Assembly (NCBI GenBank): GCA_023251115.1
Contig: JAHEZK010000004.1
Location: 1 to 64,000 of the forward strand
Direction: 5' to 3'
Length of the DNA: 64,000 bases
Source: Nitrosomicrobium frigidum (SeqCode)
GTDB lineage: Archaea; Thermoproteota; Nitrososphaeria; Nitrososphaerales; Nitrososphaeraceae
The notes beneath the pieces are model-generated. The model was not told the origin of the DNA. It saw only the letters and a program-made list of their open reading frames with translations, and ran no database searches. Positions 10,714 to 19,400 of this stretch are shown here, piece by piece; positions within the stretch are counted from its first letter, which is position 1, and each line of letters opens with the position of its first letter. The position numbers and the translations under genes are program-made.

Positions 10714-11007
10714 ATGAAACAAGTTAGTATGGCTGTCATTTTGATATCCGCACTTACACTAATATTGGTATCAACTGCAATATTCAGTGGGATTCAACAA
10801 GTTAGGGCAGAGAAAGACAAACAAGAGGATAACACCCAAGTTAATACCGAAAGAAAGCAAACTAACAATTGTGAAAATAATTCACAAAATCAAGGGAGTA
10901 CAGTCGAATGTAATAATATCGTTGTTTACGGTGTTGTTTGTATGCCTGGAGCAATATGCAGCATAGAAAGCCTCGATATTCCATTTGAACTAGTGACCCC
11001 ATTCTGA
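10714..11007 (+). CDS. Small secreted Cys-containing hypothetical protein
   Basis: I do not recognise the function. The 97-residue protein opens with a clear signal peptide or membrane anchor (KQVSMAVILISALTLILVST), with a cleavage-like site around VRA at 31-33. A hydrophilic Asn/Gln/Lys-rich linker follows. The compact C-terminus holds five cysteines: NNCENN, VECNN and VVCMPGAICS, the last with two. The cysteines may form disulfides outside the cell. It starts at ATG and stands alone between the tRNA and the HNH-like gene. It looks like one of the small secreted lineage-specific proteins of ammonia-oxidising archaea, but that is an impression. Confidence 0.6.
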   Translation: MKQVSMAVILISALTLILVSTAIFSGIQQVRAEKDKQEDNTQVNTERKQTNNCENNSQNQGSTVECNNIVVYGVVCMPGAICSIESLDIPFELVTPF

Positions 11008-11145
11008 AGCGTGAATATCCATCCTAGTAGTGGGTGCACAACTTCTTTATTTTTACGATCATTTAACTCTCTTTAAATAGATAGCCAGATTTCGGATAGC
11101 AAAAGTTATTTTTACCCTTCTTGTATTCTTTTCGTAGATAAAATA

Positions 11146-11448
11146 TTGTCTTTTTTTGGTGGCGGAGGTACTGAAACTTTTGACAGAAAGAAATACGAAA
11201 GTCTCACTCTCAGTTTACGACAAACTGTACTTGAACGGTCGCATCATAGGTGTCAAAAATGTTCTGTTAAGTTTAAAGGAAGTAATGGTCCCTTTTTTGA
11301 GCACATAAATGGTTCATTGAAAGATAATAGACCCTCGAACCTAAGATCCCTGTGCGAAAAATGCTTTGAACATGTAAAGAAGAAAGAGAGCCGAAAGGGC
11401 CGACTGGGTAGCATGCGCAACAATTTAGGCCAAGTGTTTGGTAAATAG
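11146..11448 (+). CDS. Small HNH-like zinc-finger protein (degenerate)
   Basis: The 100-residue protein resembles a minimal HNH domain. Zinc-type ligands are C36/C39 (CQKC) and C70/C73 (LCEKC). H53 in FFEHINGS and N65 in PSNLRSLC occupy the usual HNH positions. The final metal-binding histidine that normally follows the last CxxC is replaced: CF instead of CH, with a histidine two residues later. This makes nuclease activity doubtful, and a DNA-binding or inactive relative is possible. The start is TTG 11146. It heads a short run of three small genes, two of them with zinc-finger-like motifs. No mobile-element context is visible. Confidence 0.6.
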   Translation: MSFFGGGGTETFDRKKYESLTLSLRQTVLERSHHRCQKCSVKFKGSNGPFFEHINGSLKDNRPSNLRSLCEKCFEHVKKKESRKGRLGSMRNNLGQVFGK

Positions 11449-11516
11449 ATAACGATATTTAACTGGATTCCAAAAACAAACTTCTGTGTTCTTCACAGCA
11501 AAAGTTTTCTATCTTC

Positions 11517-11738
11517 ATGACACCCATGTTTGAATTTCCCTCTACATGGGGCCAACTCTCTCCACGAAAAGATATTCCGCAATATGCGCAGGTCTTTTCC
11601 AATCATGAATTATTACTTCTCGGTTCATATAAACTTCTCAATTTGAAAATGGCCGATATTTTTAAAGACATGTTCTACAAAAATAAAAGTCGTTTGATTA
11701 TTGGTAAAGATATATTTGAAAGCAGGGACACTATTTAA
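11517..11738 (+). CDS. Small hypothetical protein, 73 residues
   Basis: I do not recognise it. It is a complete ATG-started frame with mixed charged and hydrophobic residues, no membrane segment, no cysteines and no motif. It lies 68 bp after the HNH-like gene and ends 4 bp before the zinc-finger protein gene, which uses a different frame. The three are plausibly co-transcribed. No frameshift join with the downstream gene is evident. Confidence 0.45.
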   Translation: MTPMFEFPSTWGQLSPRKDIPQYAQVFSNHELLLLGSYKLLNLKMADIFKDMFYKNKSRLIIGKDIFESRDTI

Positions 11739-11742
11739 CTAG

Positions 11743-12147
11743 TTGAAAAATCATGAGCGTAAGGACAAGGAAATTGTTCCAGTGATAGATGAAGAAAATA
11801 TTGTTCCTTATGAAAAATGGATAGTTTCTTTTTCTAATTCCAGAAAAGGCACTGTAAGAACATCTTTTCGAGAATTTTTCGCGCAGGGTTTCTATGAGGC
11901 TTATGATATAGTTATGACATATGCTGAAAAACAAAATGTGGATATAAGATGGTTTAAAGAGAAGAGAAATTGCGGAGCCAGTTTTTCCAACCATGTTTTT
12001 ATAAAATTAGAATCTTGTTGCACTTATTGTAATAAACGGTTTAATCACCAAGAACCTATTCCGTGCAATCATTACAAATGTCAATCCACATTCTGTTCGC
12101 GAGACTGTTGTAACGATCACATATGGTTACTGCATAATAGTAAGTAA
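11743..12147 (+). CDS. MYND-like zinc-finger protein
   Basis: The 134-residue protein ends in a dense Cys/His module: C93-x2-C96, C108-x4-C113, C118-x3-C122, H126-x4-H131. This spacing resembles a MYND-type double zinc finger, a protein-protein interaction fold that is rare outside eukaryotes. The N-terminal 75 residues are unrecognised and contain a helical, aromatic-rich segment. The start is TTG 11743; no usable ATG exists before the conserved part. It directly follows the 73-residue ORF and is convergent with the methyltransferase. It may alternatively be an unrelated treble-clef zinc ribbon. Function is unknown. Confidence 0.6.
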   Translation: MKNHERKDKEIVPVIDEENIVPYEKWIVSFSNSRKGTVRTSFREFFAQGFYEAYDIVMTYAEKQNVDIRWFKEKRNCGASFSNHVFIKLESCCTYCNKRFNHQEPIPCNHYKCQSTFCSRDCCNDHIWLLHNSK

Positions 12148-12165
12148 TATCCAGACGTGTACAGC

Positions 12166-12774
12166 TTAAATTGACTTGTAATGGGGCTTTTCCAAGATTA
12201 GGGTAATAATCTTTATCCTTAGTTGGTCTGCCATAAATTGTTCTAAAAAGTGGGATCGATAGTGAAGAGGACATTCATTAAAAACCTCTCTTAGTGTAAA
12301 ACCAAAAGTTACGAAAATGGAAGCTAGCCAAGTTTTCCAAGTTCTAAATTCATCATTGGAGACAGGTTCCAGCAAATCATTAGTAACTTCTGTTACAAGA
12401 GTAAGAGTGCCCTTTTCTTTTAATTTTTTATAGATTTTTTGATACAATAAGGTCCATTGAGACTCCATTTCCCTGTCAATGTACTTAGGTGATGGCAGAA
12501 CAAAAATAAACTGGTCCGCAAAATTATCTGGTAACAACGGAATGACTTTTTCAATAGATTCATTAATTAAGAAAATATTTTTACCTGTCATTCTATCACT
12601 AGCCTTCTGAATCTGAGCTGCATCAATCTCGATACCTACATAGCATGTATTTGGACTATTTTCATAATTGATTAGTCCCTCTAATAATTGACCATCACCA
12701 ATTCCTAGCTCAATTACTACTTTATCAAATGTGGATAGCGAAATTGTTGAAACGATACTATTTTGGGGACACAA
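12166..12774 (-). CDS. SAM-dependent methyltransferase, TrmB-like
   Basis: Rossmann-fold methyltransferase of 202 residues. Motif I is VIELGIGDGQLLEG, and the acidic end of strand 2 is YVGIEID. The later PSPKYIDREMESQW region takes the place of the PDPWPK signature of tRNA (m7G46) methyltransferases. Overall order and length fit the TrmB group, but the signature is divergent, so the tRNA substrate is unproven. The start is TTG. The gene begins 14 bp after the DUF59-PqqD gene and is probably in the same operon, followed by no further minus-strand gene. Confidence 0.6.
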   Translation of the reverse strand: MCPQNSIVSTISLSTFDKVVIELGIGDGQLLEGLINYENSPNTCYVGIEIDAAQIQKASDRMTGKNIFLINESIEKVIPLLPDNFADQFIFVLPSPKYIDREMESQWTLLYQKIYKKLKEKGTLTLVTEVTNDLLEPVSNDEFRTWKTWLASIFVTFGFTLREVFNECPLHYRSHFLEQFMADQLRIKIITLILEKPHYKSI

Positions 12775-12788
12775 TATTCGTTTCTTAG

Positions 12789-13388
12789 TTACTGGGGTCT
12801 TAATAATTCTGATTCAAGGAGCTGCTGAACGAGTTGAACTACTTCTTGTTCCACTTGTTGTCTTTGCAATCCCAGTTTGGCTGAGAAATGATCCGCTAGC
12901 TGAGTAATTGTTTTTGATCCATCGCAACTGTTCCAAAAATCAACTATTGCCTGATTTACCATAAATCTCTGTTCTTTTTCATTTTCCAGAATCAAGGAGC
13001 CATCTTCCTGAGTAATCAACCTGCCCTTCACCAAGGGTTGGTATTTTTCATAATCAACTTGAAACCTCAACTTTGGTTTTCCAAATCCTAGTTTTTCTCT
13101 TACAGATGGTTCCATTCTTTCAATATTCCATGGAGGATCCCAAACTATAGAGACATTTATGTTCCCTACACCATCAATTTTACCTATATATCTCTTGACA
13201 TCACTAACTAAGGTGTCATGAAGTGGGCAACCTCTTGTCGTCATTGTCATTTCTATATCGACATCATTTGAGTCGTTTATGTTCACACCATAGATAAGAC
13301 CCAAATCGACAATGTTAACTGGAATCTCTGGATCCATACATTTCTTTAGTATGGAATACACCTGCTCTTGACTAATACTCTTCGGCAT
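12789..13388 (-). CDS. DUF59/MIP18-type Fe-S assembly protein fused to a PqqD-like domain
   Basis: Residues 1-105 form a DUF59 (PaaD/SufT/MIP18) domain with MDPEIPVNIVDLGLIYG and the conserved cysteine C54 in TTRGCPLHDTL. Such proteins help mature or insert Fe-S clusters. Residues about 130-199 resemble the PqqD/RiPP-recognition winged-helix fold (MVNQAIVDFWNSCDGSKTI then a helical end). This pairing is unusual for DUF59 proteins, which are normally about 100 residues. It starts at ATG, 45 bp downstream of mtnA on the same strand. It could be an Fe-S targeting factor using the PqqD part to bind a client; this is inference. Confidence 0.75.
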   Translation of the reverse strand: MPKSISQEQVYSILKKCMDPEIPVNIVDLGLIYGVNINDSNDVDIEMTMTTRGCPLHDTLVSDVKRYIGKIDGVGNINVSIVWDPPWNIERMEPSVREKLGFGKPKLRFQVDYEKYQPLVKGRLITQEDGSLILENEKEQRFMVNQAIVDFWNSCDGSKTITQLADHFSAKLGLQRQQVEQEVVQLVQQLLESELLRPQ

Positions 13389-13433
13389 CCAACATTAAAA
13401 ATACCATAACGGATTAAATACTTTATCCATATT

Positions 13434-14510
13434 TTAGATAGCTTTGCCTATGCTTTCTTTATATGGGGGTTTCAAAATGCCCTTTTCAGTAATAATTCCT
13501 GTTATCAATTCTGGAGGTGTTACGTCAAATGCGGGGTTAAAAATCTTAATACCCTTTGGTGCCAGCAGCTTGTTACCCATCTTCATCAATTCATTCTTAT
13601 TTCTTTCTTCAATCACTACATCACCCACGTTACTCCTCAAATCAAAGGTAGAACTTGGTGCGGCAACGTAAAATGGAATATTGTGCCTCTTTGCAAGAGC
13701 AGCTACCTGATAAGTACCAATCTTATTGTACACATGACCACTTTTCAATATCCTATCTGCCCCAACGATTACTCGATTTATTAGCCCACTAGACATAAGA
13801 TGACCTACAGCAGTATCAGGAATTAAACTAAAATCTATTCCATAATGATCTAACTCAAAGGCAGTTAATCGAGAGCCTTGCATCACTGGTCTTGTCTCAG
13901 TTGCTATAACACGAATCTTCTTGCCCATGTCGTTTGCGGCTCTCAGAACGCCCAAAGCTGTACCGTATGTGACCGTTGCAAGAGAACCTGCATTACAATG
14001 TGTAAGTATTACTTCATCCTTACGTATCATTTTTGCTCCATTCTTTCCTAATTTTTTATTTGTAATAATATCGTCTGTTGCCATATTTTGAGAATACAAA
14101 ATAATAGATTTTTTTATATCATTCACATCATTCTTTGAAGTTGCCTCCTTCATTACCTGGTCAAGAGCCCAAACCAAGTTTACTGCAGTAGGTCTTGTTG
14201 ATCTAAGTCTTTGATAGGCGATTTTAAGGTCCTTCAGCAGAGCATTCGGAGTTTTTGCTTTACTCGAAATTGCTGCTAATGCCATCCCAAATGCCGCTGC
14301 AACACCAATAGCAGGCGCTCCCCTAATGACTAATCGTTCTATAGCTCTGGCAACATCCTCGTATTTCTTGTATTTTACATATATCAGTCTGCCTGGCAAT
14401 TTTGTTTGATCAATCATAATAACTTGATTATTTTCCCATTTGACCGTCAAAAGATCCTTGGTTCCTACAATTAACTTGCCATCATTTTTCAGTTTTTTGC
14501 TATGATGCAT
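13434..14510 (-). CDS. mtnA: S-methyl-5-thioribose-1-phosphate isomerase (eIF2B-like)
   Basis: Aldose-ketose isomerase of the methionine salvage pathway. RGAPAIGVAAA near residue 64, the catalytic cysteine C172 in LTHCNAGSLAT and the catalytic aspartate D252 in VGADRI are the MtnA signatures and separate it from eIF2B regulatory subunits. At 358 residues it is full length. It starts at ATG. Related archaeal ribose-1,5-bisphosphate isomerases share these residues, but their N-terminus is shorter and the TKLP region seen here fits MtnA. It leads a minus-strand run with the DUF59-PqqD and methyltransferase genes. Confidence 0.88.
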   Translation of the reverse strand: MHHSKKLKNDGKLIVGTKDLLTVKWENNQVIMIDQTKLPGRLIYVKYKKYEDVARAIERLVIRGAPAIGVAAAFGMALAAISSKAKTPNALLKDLKIAYQRLRSTRPTAVNLVWALDQVMKEATSKNDVNDIKKSIILYSQNMATDDIITNKKLGKNGAKMIRKDEVILTHCNAGSLATVTYGTALGVLRAANDMGKKIRVIATETRPVMQGSRLTAFELDHYGIDFSLIPDTAVGHLMSSGLINRVIVGADRILKSGHVYNKIGTYQVAALAKRHNIPFYVAAPSSTFDLRSNVGDVVIEERNKNELMKMGNKLLAPKGIKIFNPAFDVTPPELITGIITEKGILKPPYKESIGKAI

Positions 14511-14995
14511 TATTGACTTTATGGCAAGTGATGTCTATAATAATTTACCTTGTTAGATCCATTGTCACCAGAACAACACGGGTGATCTATTATCTTATTA
14601 AATTGATATTGACAAATTCTTTTCTTTTAATGACCATGGGTAACCAATATTACCTCCTACAATGCCCAATCTTTCCTTCCCGTAATAGAGAACCATAAAT
14701 AATAGGTACTAATAGTTAGCAGATATGTCGTTTATCAGATATCGTATGATGAGATTAAGAAAGTTTACCAAAAATAAATTTTATGTGCTCGTCAAATATC
14801 TGCTATTTGTCTACATAAGTTTCAAGATGAAGATTGGCTGGTACTAACAGGCAAGGGCAATCGAGTAATGTCATAAAGTGCCTTTAAAATTCAATAGTAA
14901 CATCTTTAACATTTCGTCTACTAAATTAAAGTAATTAGGCACAATGATTTTGCAGGAAACTCTATAATCAGTCAAATCAAATAATTAATGCAGAA
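14511..14995. other. Noncoding region between mtnA and the AAA ATPase
   Basis: About 485 bases between divergent genes. It must hold promoters for both. Short frames occur (61 residues at 14513 and 40 residues at 14725), but their composition is not convincing. No repeats or stable hairpins were seen. Confidence 0.5.
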
Positions 14996-15739
14996 ATGTC
15001 TGTTGAAAAAGAAATGACTGCCGGTAGAAATGACATTGGCAATTATTCAACCAAACCTAATCTGCAAAATGACCTTTTTGATAATATAATCGGTTATGAA
15101 GATATAAAAAAACTATTCTTCTTGTCCTTTGAGTCACAAAGACCAATACATATTCTACTTGTTGGCCCGCCGGCATCAGCAAAAACGTTATTTATGTTAG
15201 GGTGTATGAAACTCGAACGTTCTTATTTTACGCTAGGTACTCATAGCACTAGATCTGGTATGGTCGACTACTTGTTTGAGAAGCGACCCAGGTTCTTGAT
15301 TGTTGATGAGATAGAACACATGTCTATTAGAGATCAGACTGTTCTACTCAGTCTTATGGAAACTGGAATCATAGCTGAAACAAAATTTATGAAAACTAGA
15401 AATACTCAATTGAAGACATGGGTTTTTGCCACTGCAAATGGGACCAACCACTTGCTTACTCCGTTGCTGTCTAGGTTTATGGTACTGCACTTTAAACAAT
15501 ACAAGTTTGAGAATTTTTTGGATGTTTCGATTCACATGCTCGGGAGAGATGGCATTGCAAAGGACATTGCAAATCAAATAGCCGACCAAGTTTGGCACAA
15601 GATGAAATCAAAGGACATTAGGGATTGTATAAAGATTGCACACCTTGCTAAAACCAAGGACGATGTAAATTTCATTGTAGAAACTCTTCTAAGGTATGGT
15701 AAGATATCCAATAGTACTGACGATAAGAAACAATCGTAG
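14996..15739 (+). CDS. Stand-alone AAA+ ATPase, MoxR/RuvB-like
   Basis: The 247-residue protein is essentially one AAA+ module: Walker A GPPASAKT at 57-64, Walker B FLIVDEIEH, sensor 1 FATANG and an arginine-finger-like LLSRF. A short helical lid domain follows. This resembles the ATPase core of MCM/MoxR/RuvB-like proteins without extra DNA-binding or VWA domains. It starts at ATG and has no operon partner, so the substrate cannot be inferred. A loader or remodelling role is plausible only by family. Confidence 0.75.
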   Translation: MSVEKEMTAGRNDIGNYSTKPNLQNDLFDNIIGYEDIKKLFFLSFESQRPIHILLVGPPASAKTLFMLGCMKLERSYFTLGTHSTRSGMVDYLFEKRPRFLIVDEIEHMSIRDQTVLLSLMETGIIAETKFMKTRNTQLKTWVFATANGTNHLLTPLLSRFMVLHFKQYKFENFLDVSIHMLGRDGIAKDIANQIADQVWHKMKSKDIRDCIKIAHLAKTKDDVNFIVETLLRYGKISNSTDDKKQS

Positions 15740-15868
15740 TACTTGATTTTTGATTACTATTACACCTTAGTAGTCCATTTGTTACACTTTCGCAGTAATC
15801 GCGGATTTTAGCAGAATTGTACTCGCTTGCATGTTATATGTATGTAAATCATTGGATTGAATAAAGAT

Positions 15869-16477
15869 CTAAAAATCAAAACCGCCGCCATCAAAACCGC
15901 CGCTATCGCTTCCTACATCTTGAGAATCTGCACCGGAACTTTCAGAACTACTATCGCTAGCCCCATTTGTGCTATCTGCATTTCCACTATTGTCTGCATT
16001 TGCGCCATCTTGAGCTAAAGAACTTTCCATAGGATTTAACGCTAGTCCCATTAAAGACATCATGGAAGTGAAAAACAGAATATCCATTATCCCTGCAAAT
16101 AACATCATCGGCACCCATGATCTATTGGAAACCATAAACGAGTCAAGCTGTGATTTGTCTCCATTATTGTAATACTGCTGCATTTCTTGAACCTTCTCCT
16201 GTAATTCCTTTTTCTTGTTGCCAAGAAGACTCATGCCGGTTTCTGTTATTTTCAATTCATTTTTTTTCCTACCAAAGAAACCTCTCTTCTCATTCATCAT
16301 TACTAATCTTTGAAAAACAAGATCATTGACTATCATTTCAACTTCAGATTTATTTAACTTGGAAACGCGAGAAATCTTGTCGACATTCTTCATTCCTCTT
16401 GCAATCGCATCCAGAACTATGAAATGATTAGGACTTTCTCGAATATTAACTTCGCTTGACATATCGAATTTATTCAC
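15869..16477 (-). CDS. Membrane-anchored winged-helix protein with Ser/Asp/Gly-rich tail
   Basis: Residues about 15-80 look like a winged helix-turn-helix (ISRVSKLNKSEVEMIVNDLV as recognition region, then LKITETGMSLL as wing). A charged coiled segment follows (85-105). One or two membrane segments come next (SWVPMMLFAGIMDILFFTSM, 120-145). The tail of about 50 residues is low-complexity Ser/Asp/Asn/Gly and ends GGFDGGGFDF. The likely arrangement is a cytoplasmic DNA-binding head with the tail outside. The start is GTG 16477 or ATG 16462. It is a monocistronic gene. It may be a one-component membrane regulator, but the signal is unknown. Confidence 0.7.
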   Translation of the reverse strand: MNKFDMSSEVNIRESPNHFIVLDAIARGMKNVDKISRVSKLNKSEVEMIVNDLVFQRLVMMNEKRGFFGRKKNELKITETGMSLLGNKKKELQEKVQEMQQYYNNGDKSQLDSFMVSNRSWVPMMLFAGIMDILFFTSMMSLMGLALNPMESSLAQDGANADNSGNADSTNGASDSSSESSGADSQDVGSDSGGFDGGGFDF

Positions 16478-16631
16478 CTGAGTTTACTTAAATGATTCGT
16501 TTTTGACAAAATGTAGTTAGAATCTCAAGTACATACAGACTTAGAACTTTGTGGATTCACCTTTGTTGTATTGAGTATTTATTCAACAAACTAAAAAGTT
16601 TAAAATTATTAATCACAAGAAATTACCACAA

Positions 16632-17018
16632 TTGGCTGGAGCCGACAGTTTTGGAGTCGAAAATGGGATGGGCGTTAGAGCTGTAGAATGGATGAATTCA
16701 TATTCAGTAGAGAAAAAAAAGGAATTTGAAGCAAAACTTGAAGGTTACCGGATCTCATCAAAAAACTTTGGTGATTTTGAAATAATCTCATGGAGCGGCA
16801 ATTGGTCTGACGCACGAAAAATAATAGTTAAGGCAAGCACCAAATTAAGTATAAAGGTCTTAGAATCGGGTTACCATCAAAAAGATACTCTCTTGTTTTC
16901 CCTTTTTGGCTTAGGGAAGGAATTTGCTAAGGTATACAAAAAGGGTAACTATATTGGAACGATTGTGTTGGGGATGCGTTCGGGAAAATGGTATGTAAAA
17001 TCAGAAAAACTTGGATGA
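16632..17018 (+). CDS. Hypothetical protein, 128 residues
   Basis: I do not recognise the family. It is a soluble protein with a charged helical N-terminal half (VEKKKEFEAKLEG) and a beta-rich C-terminal half containing YKKGNYIGTIVLGMRSGKWY. There are no cysteines, signal peptide or membrane segment. The start is TTG 16632. It lies divergent from the membrane HTH gene and could be regulated by it, which is untested inference. Confidence 0.6.
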   Translation: MAGADSFGVENGMGVRAVEWMNSYSVEKKKEFEAKLEGYRISSKNFGDFEIISWSGNWSDARKIIVKASTKLSIKVLESGYHQKDTLLFSLFGLGKEFAKVYKKGNYIGTIVLGMRSGKWYVKSEKLG

Positions 17019-17099
17019 CATCATTTTAACTGATTTTAGGAAAATCAGAATAGGAATGTTGAGAAAGTATTTGCCTCTTAATATTAATAGTCAGTAACG

Positions 17100-18386
17100 T
17101 CATTTCCTAAATAGAAAGTCGCAAAAACTTTTTCCGGCAACTCTCACACACTCGTCATAAAGTTGTTCCGGGGAATTGCCATTTCCATTTTGGGGCGGCG
17201 GCAATCTGTTAGGGAAATCATTAAGTGATGAATCAATCTTGTCTGGGCTGGGTCTTTCTCCCAACACTAGGTCCAATTCTCTGATAGTATTGTCTCTTAG
17301 GATAGTTAGATGAATCTTATCTCCCACCTGTTTTTGGCTTTCAAGATAAGCTAATATATCATCAATTTTGGTTACGTCTCTATTATCGATTTTTAATATA
17401 ATGTCGCCTCCTGTATCAAAATCTCTTCCGTTAAGTGTCTTTGTAGTTGTTCCTGCACGTAAATCTGCTTTCTCGGCCGGACTCCCTTTTGTGATACTTG
17501 TTATTAGAAATCCTTTAGTCTGAGTCAACCCAATTTGCTTGGCCAAATCAGGGGTAAGACTAAGCCCTATTATTCCAATGTATGGATGACGGTATGAACC
17601 AGTTTGGATGAGCGATTGTACAACTTTGCTTATGGTATTAGAAGGAATTGCAAATCCTACTCCAGAATAGACACCAGTGTTCGAAAATATAGCTGTGTTA
17701 ATTCCGATCACACTGCCTTGTGTATCAATGAGGGGACCACCAGAATTTCCAGGATTGATGGCTGCATCCGTTTGTATGATATTTGGAATAGAGAACGATG
17801 ATGTTGTTCCTAAATTCTCCCCATTCTCATTTGATGGTAATAGCCTCCCCAAACCACTCACTATTCCCACAGTCATTGAACCAGAGAGCCCAAATGGGTT
17901 CCCAATTGCAACAACTGTCTCTCCAATTCTCAGATTGGTTGAATTAGCAAGAGGCAGTGGCGTTAATTTGTCCGAGGTGATATTTTTTACCTTAATAACG
18001 GCCAAATCTGCAAATTGGTCAAAGCCAACCAGCTCCGCAGAATAAACATTACCATCTAAGAAACTAACCTGTAGTTCATCATTATTATTAGAACCTGGCA
18101 CTACTACATGATAGTTTGTAATAACGTGACCGTCCTTATCATATACAAATCCAGATCCAAGACGAGATCCTAATTCATTAGAATTATCTTGTTCAGTTAC
18201 CTGCACTACGGATTTTTCAACTTTAGTAAATAGATCAGGTAGAGACATAGAATCAGTATTGTTTGAGTTTTCAATCGGAGGTATTTGCGCTGACGCATGG
18301 TCGCTAGAAGTATTAGAAATACGGTTACCCATAAGTGCAATAAAGAGCAACAATGAAAATAAAACTAATAATTTCTTTGCATTCAT
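17100..18386 (-). CDS. HtrA/DegP-family serine protease with one PDZ domain
   Basis: Exported trypsin-like protease for extracytoplasmic protein quality control. An N-terminal hydrophobic signal (LLVLFSLLLFIALMG) leads into a Ser/Asn-rich linker. The catalytic triad is visible as His in NYHVV, Asp in FADLAVIKV and Ser in GNSGGPL. A single PDZ domain follows (PYIGIIGLSLT to ILRDNTIREL). The C-terminal 50 residues are Pro/Asn-rich with a final CVRVAGKSFCDFLF that adds two cysteines. The 428-residue length suits a one-PDZ HtrA. It starts at ATG and is convergent with the 128-residue gene. Confidence 0.93.
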   Translation of the reverse strand: MNAKKLLVLFSLLLFIALMGNRISNTSSDHASAQIPPIENSNNTDSMSLPDLFTKVEKSVVQVTEQDNSNELGSRLGSGFVYDKDGHVITNYHVVVPGSNNNDELQVSFLDGNVYSAELVGFDQFADLAVIKVKNITSDKLTPLPLANSTNLRIGETVVAIGNPFGLSGSMTVGIVSGLGRLLPSNENGENLGTTSSFSIPNIIQTDAAINPGNSGGPLIDTQGSVIGINTAIFSNTGVYSGVGFAIPSNTISKVVQSLIQTGSYRHPYIGIIGLSLTPDLAKQIGLTQTKGFLITSITKGSPAEKADLRAGTTTKTLNGRDFDTGGDIILKIDNRDVTKIDDILAYLESQKQVGDKIHLTILRDNTIRELDLVLGERPSPDKIDSSLNDFPNRLPPPQNGNGNSPEQLYDECVRVAGKSFCDFLFRK

Positions 18387-18656
18387 TTTCTGAATATTAT
18401 CTTAGTATCAACAATCCTATATTTGAATTATAGTTATTTCCGAATGTAGCAGAACTAGATCTTTCAATCAATATCTCACAATTTTTTTCCCCTTATTCAG
18501 AAGCCCATGGCAATTATATTCAAACTTTACAATGACCTGGCGGTCGCTACGTATAGCAATTTTATCTAATCATTAATCTAATTTCTTTAGTACTAATCGA
18601 TGTATTACTCGGGACAAACGATACAATGAAATTCAGGTACCATTTCTATCAATGAT

Positions 18657-18995
18657 ATGACAAAGGATGAATCCCCGATAACATTTTTGAAATACAAGAA
18701 CCTGAACGACATGTTGAAAGTGATACTGTTTTCCTCACAATCTGCCTTAGGCTTGACTCCAATGCTTTATCACATAAAATACAAGGAAAAAGAAATTCTC
18801 TTTATTGAAACTGGTGCCCTTGGAGGCGCGTCAGTTCATTACATTGTTGAAAAAGATCAGCCAAGCAAGAAATTTATTGAATTGAGGCAACTAACAGGGG
18901 AATACAATTTCGTTGAAAAAATAGGAAATGATACACATTCAATTTACATTCCAATATTAGAACTGGACAGCACGTCCATTGAATTTCCAATTTAA
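18657..18995 (+). CDS. Hypothetical protein, 112 residues
   Basis: I do not recognise it. It is a soluble protein with predicted alternating beta strands (LYHIKYKEKEILFIETG, then VEKIGNDTHSIYIPILEL) and no cysteines or membrane segment. It starts at ATG, in isolation, divergent from htrA across 270 bp. Composition and codon use look like genuine coding sequence. Confidence 0.6.
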   Translation: MTKDESPITFLKYKNLNDMLKVILFSSQSALGLTPMLYHIKYKEKEILFIETGALGGASVHYIVEKDQPSKKFIELRQLTGEYNFVEKIGNDTHSIYIPILELDSTSIEFPI

Positions 18996-19400
18996 AGGCG
19001 CACGAATACATATACTATCGCATCAGAATTTTTCTATTAGGAAACCGGATGCAGTCATCCTTATCTTTCATTTTATTTTCAATGATTCAGAGTATAATGT
19101 TTAGAAATATTCTCTAGCTGCATGAGTTCTTTATTACTATTTTAAGTAACGTGCCTGTCATGATTAAGAATTTCTATAACTCTCCTGTACGAAAACGATG
19201 CAGATATTCTTTTTTCGATGGTTTTTAGAGATCAATAATACACTATTTTAATCATCGGATCTGCAGGACATATCAATTCGTTGTATGATTTTCATGATAG
19301 TGTCGTTAAGTTTTTGATTTTTTATCACCCACTAGAGGTATACTGTGTAATGTTTTGCTAAATCGCATGTTTTAAAAATACCCAATTAGATAATTAGTAT
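18996..19400. other. Noncoding region
   Basis: About 405 AT-rich bases between two small plus-strand genes. I see no coding frame, repeat or RNA-like structure. The right end probably contains the promoter of the 109-residue gene. Confidence 0.5.

Noticed and set aside
14513-14698. 61-residue hydrophobic frame
   Set aside because: Composition is poor and it overlaps the expected promoter region of the divergent mtnA gene.
14725-14847. 40-residue basic frame MSFIRYRMMRLRKF
   Set aside because: Aromatic/basic composition typical of chance frames in AT-rich DNA, with no motif and no promoter-like spacing.
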